64,000 nt of DNA from Sphingobium abikonense NBRC 16140 (GTDB lineage Bacteria; Pseudomonadota; Alphaproteobacteria; Sphingomonadales; Sphingomonadaceae): NCBI RefSeq assembly GCF_001598335.1, contig NZ_BCYT01000005.1:245907-309906 (forward strand), read 5' to 3'. Position numbers and translations under genes: made by a program. Positions 63,544 through 64,000 of this stretch are shown one piece after another. How positions within the stretch are numbered: position 1 is the first letter of the stretch; each line of letters opens with the position of its first letter. The notes under the pieces were generated by a model. The model saw nothing but the letters and a program-made list of their open reading frames with translations, was not told where the DNA came from and made no database searches.

Positions 63544-63968
63544 TGATCAGCGACCGGCTTCCTGCAATGTCGCTGCAGATCAAGGGGCTGGGCTTTCCCA
63601 ATCGCGACGGGTCCGACAGGCGTTTCGAGGCGCTGTTGTGCCATCCAGGCGATCCGGTGGAGCTGCAGCTCGAACCGAAAAACAAGCATGATCCGCTGGC
63701 AATCGGGATATTCTCGGAGCGGGGCGTGCAGCTGGGCTATGTATCGGCGGAGCGGTGCGGCCGCATCGGGCAGCTGATCCGGCAAGGGCGCGAGGTGCAG
63801 GCGATCTTTCAGGGGCAAACTGATAAGGGCGCATGGATCCGCGTAGCGTTTGATGGGGAAGCGCCTGTAGTGCCGGAGGCACGATCGGAATCGCCTCATA
63901 GCAGTGCGGCATTGCTGCAGTCGCCATCGCCTGACTTCTATCCGGATGAGGAATGGCCAGATGGCTAG
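63543..63968 (+). CDS. HIRAN-domain protein
   Basis: 141 residues from ATG 63543. The first 95 residues are a HIRAN domain: IKGLGFPNRDGSDRRFEALL, GDPVELQLEPKNKHDPLAIGI, RGVQLGYVSAERCGRI. HIRAN domains bind single-stranded or 3'-ended DNA and occur in HLTF and in small stand-alone phage proteins. The acidic tail (PDFYPDEEWPDG) is disordered. Being coupled to the repressor, it is expressed in the lysogen. The last 32 bases of the window hold nothing recognisable. Confidence 0.85.
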   Translation: MISDRLPAMSLQIKGLGFPNRDGSDRRFEALLCHPGDPVELQLEPKNKHDPLAIGIFSERGVQLGYVSAERCGRIGQLIRQGREVQAIFQGQTDKGAWIRVAFDGEAPVVPEARSESPHSSAALLQSPSPDFYPDEEWPDG

Positions 63969-64000
63969 GGCGCTTTAAAATTCGAAAGGTCTGAAAACGA

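Larger units (their letters stand above)
53754..64000. mobile_element. integrated prophage or integrative element, left end
   Basis: Boundary at the broken tRNA-Val. Contents: tyrosine integrase next to the junction, excisionase-like HTH protein, Bro-N protein, chains of overlapping small genes, primase/helicase, Ogr-like zinc protein, YdaS/Cro-like and S24-type repressor genes facing each other, and a HIRAN protein. This is a lysogeny and replication arm. No capsid, terminase, tail or conjugation gene is inside the window, so phage, satellite and integrative island cannot be told apart. The right end lies beyond the window. Confidence 0.85.

Overview
The window reads as chromosome of a high-GC alphaproteobacterium of the order Sphingomonadales (Sphingobium, Sphingomonas or Sphingopyxis type). 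The evidence is gene content and protein style: an aa3 oxidase operon in the order ctaC-ctaD-ctaB-small subunit-ctaG-ctaE-SURF1, a long serA next to serC and hisZ, GTA-type lysis genes, and the dispersed CGTCATCC-type intergenic palindromes common in this order. No species can be named from the sequence alone.

Layout. 0-4 kb: leftward housekeeping operon pyrE-pdxJ-acpS-lepB-AI-2E permease. 4.2-10.3 kb: cytochrome aa3 oxidase structural and assembly genes, including a 45-residue CoxF-like protein, with a terminator before SURF1. 10.3-13.3 kb: thrC, an RlmI-like methyltransferase and a lipoprotein. 13.3-14.5 kb: an 18-codon reading frame behind a perfect 14-nt Shine-Dalgarno, a terminator, and an isolated holin/endolysin pair. 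14.7-15.8 kb: a membrane-anchored protein and a YetF-like protein. 15.8-23.9 kb: a complete ectoine/hydroxyectoine locus (ectR, ectABCD, ectoine-type aspartokinase) followed by two MFS transporters; ectA has no ATG, GTG or TTG start. 23.9-28.8 kb: a coupled operon of Ntn-hydrolase amidase, DUF969, DUF979 and DUF2891. 28.8-36.5 kb: dapD, a HAD nucleotidase, a LOG-family protein, extensin-like lipoprotein, serC, serA, hisZ. 36.5-38.5 kb: a small accessory patch (DUF4279, a two-helix membrane microprotein, an unknown protein) and palindromic repeats. 38.5-53.7 kb: purA, bestrophin, a DctA-type symporter, pdxH, a DnaJ-like protein, YihY, fabI, aroC, an SLC13 permease, a PhzF-like protein, a serine hydrolase, a D-amino-acid aminotransferase and a MarR-type regulator.

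53.75 kb to the right edge: an integrated element. A tRNA-Val(UAC) gene is cut inside its anticodon arm; a tyrosine integrase lies directly beside the cut, then an excisionase-like protein, a Bro-N antirepressor-like protein, about ten tightly overlapping small genes and an 880-residue primase/helicase, all leftward. A YdaS/Cro-like gene faces an S24-type repressor across palindromic operators, and the repressor is coupled to a HIRAN-domain gene. The element continues past base 64000, so its other attachment site and any structural genes are not visible.

The best leads are the split tRNA, the structured leader inside a phage reading frame (56.8-57.1 kb), the non-canonical ectA start, the tiny gene with the perfect ribosome-binding site, and the amidase-DUF969-DUF979-DUF2891 operon. 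I saw no CRISPR array, no insertion sequence and no rRNA gene.
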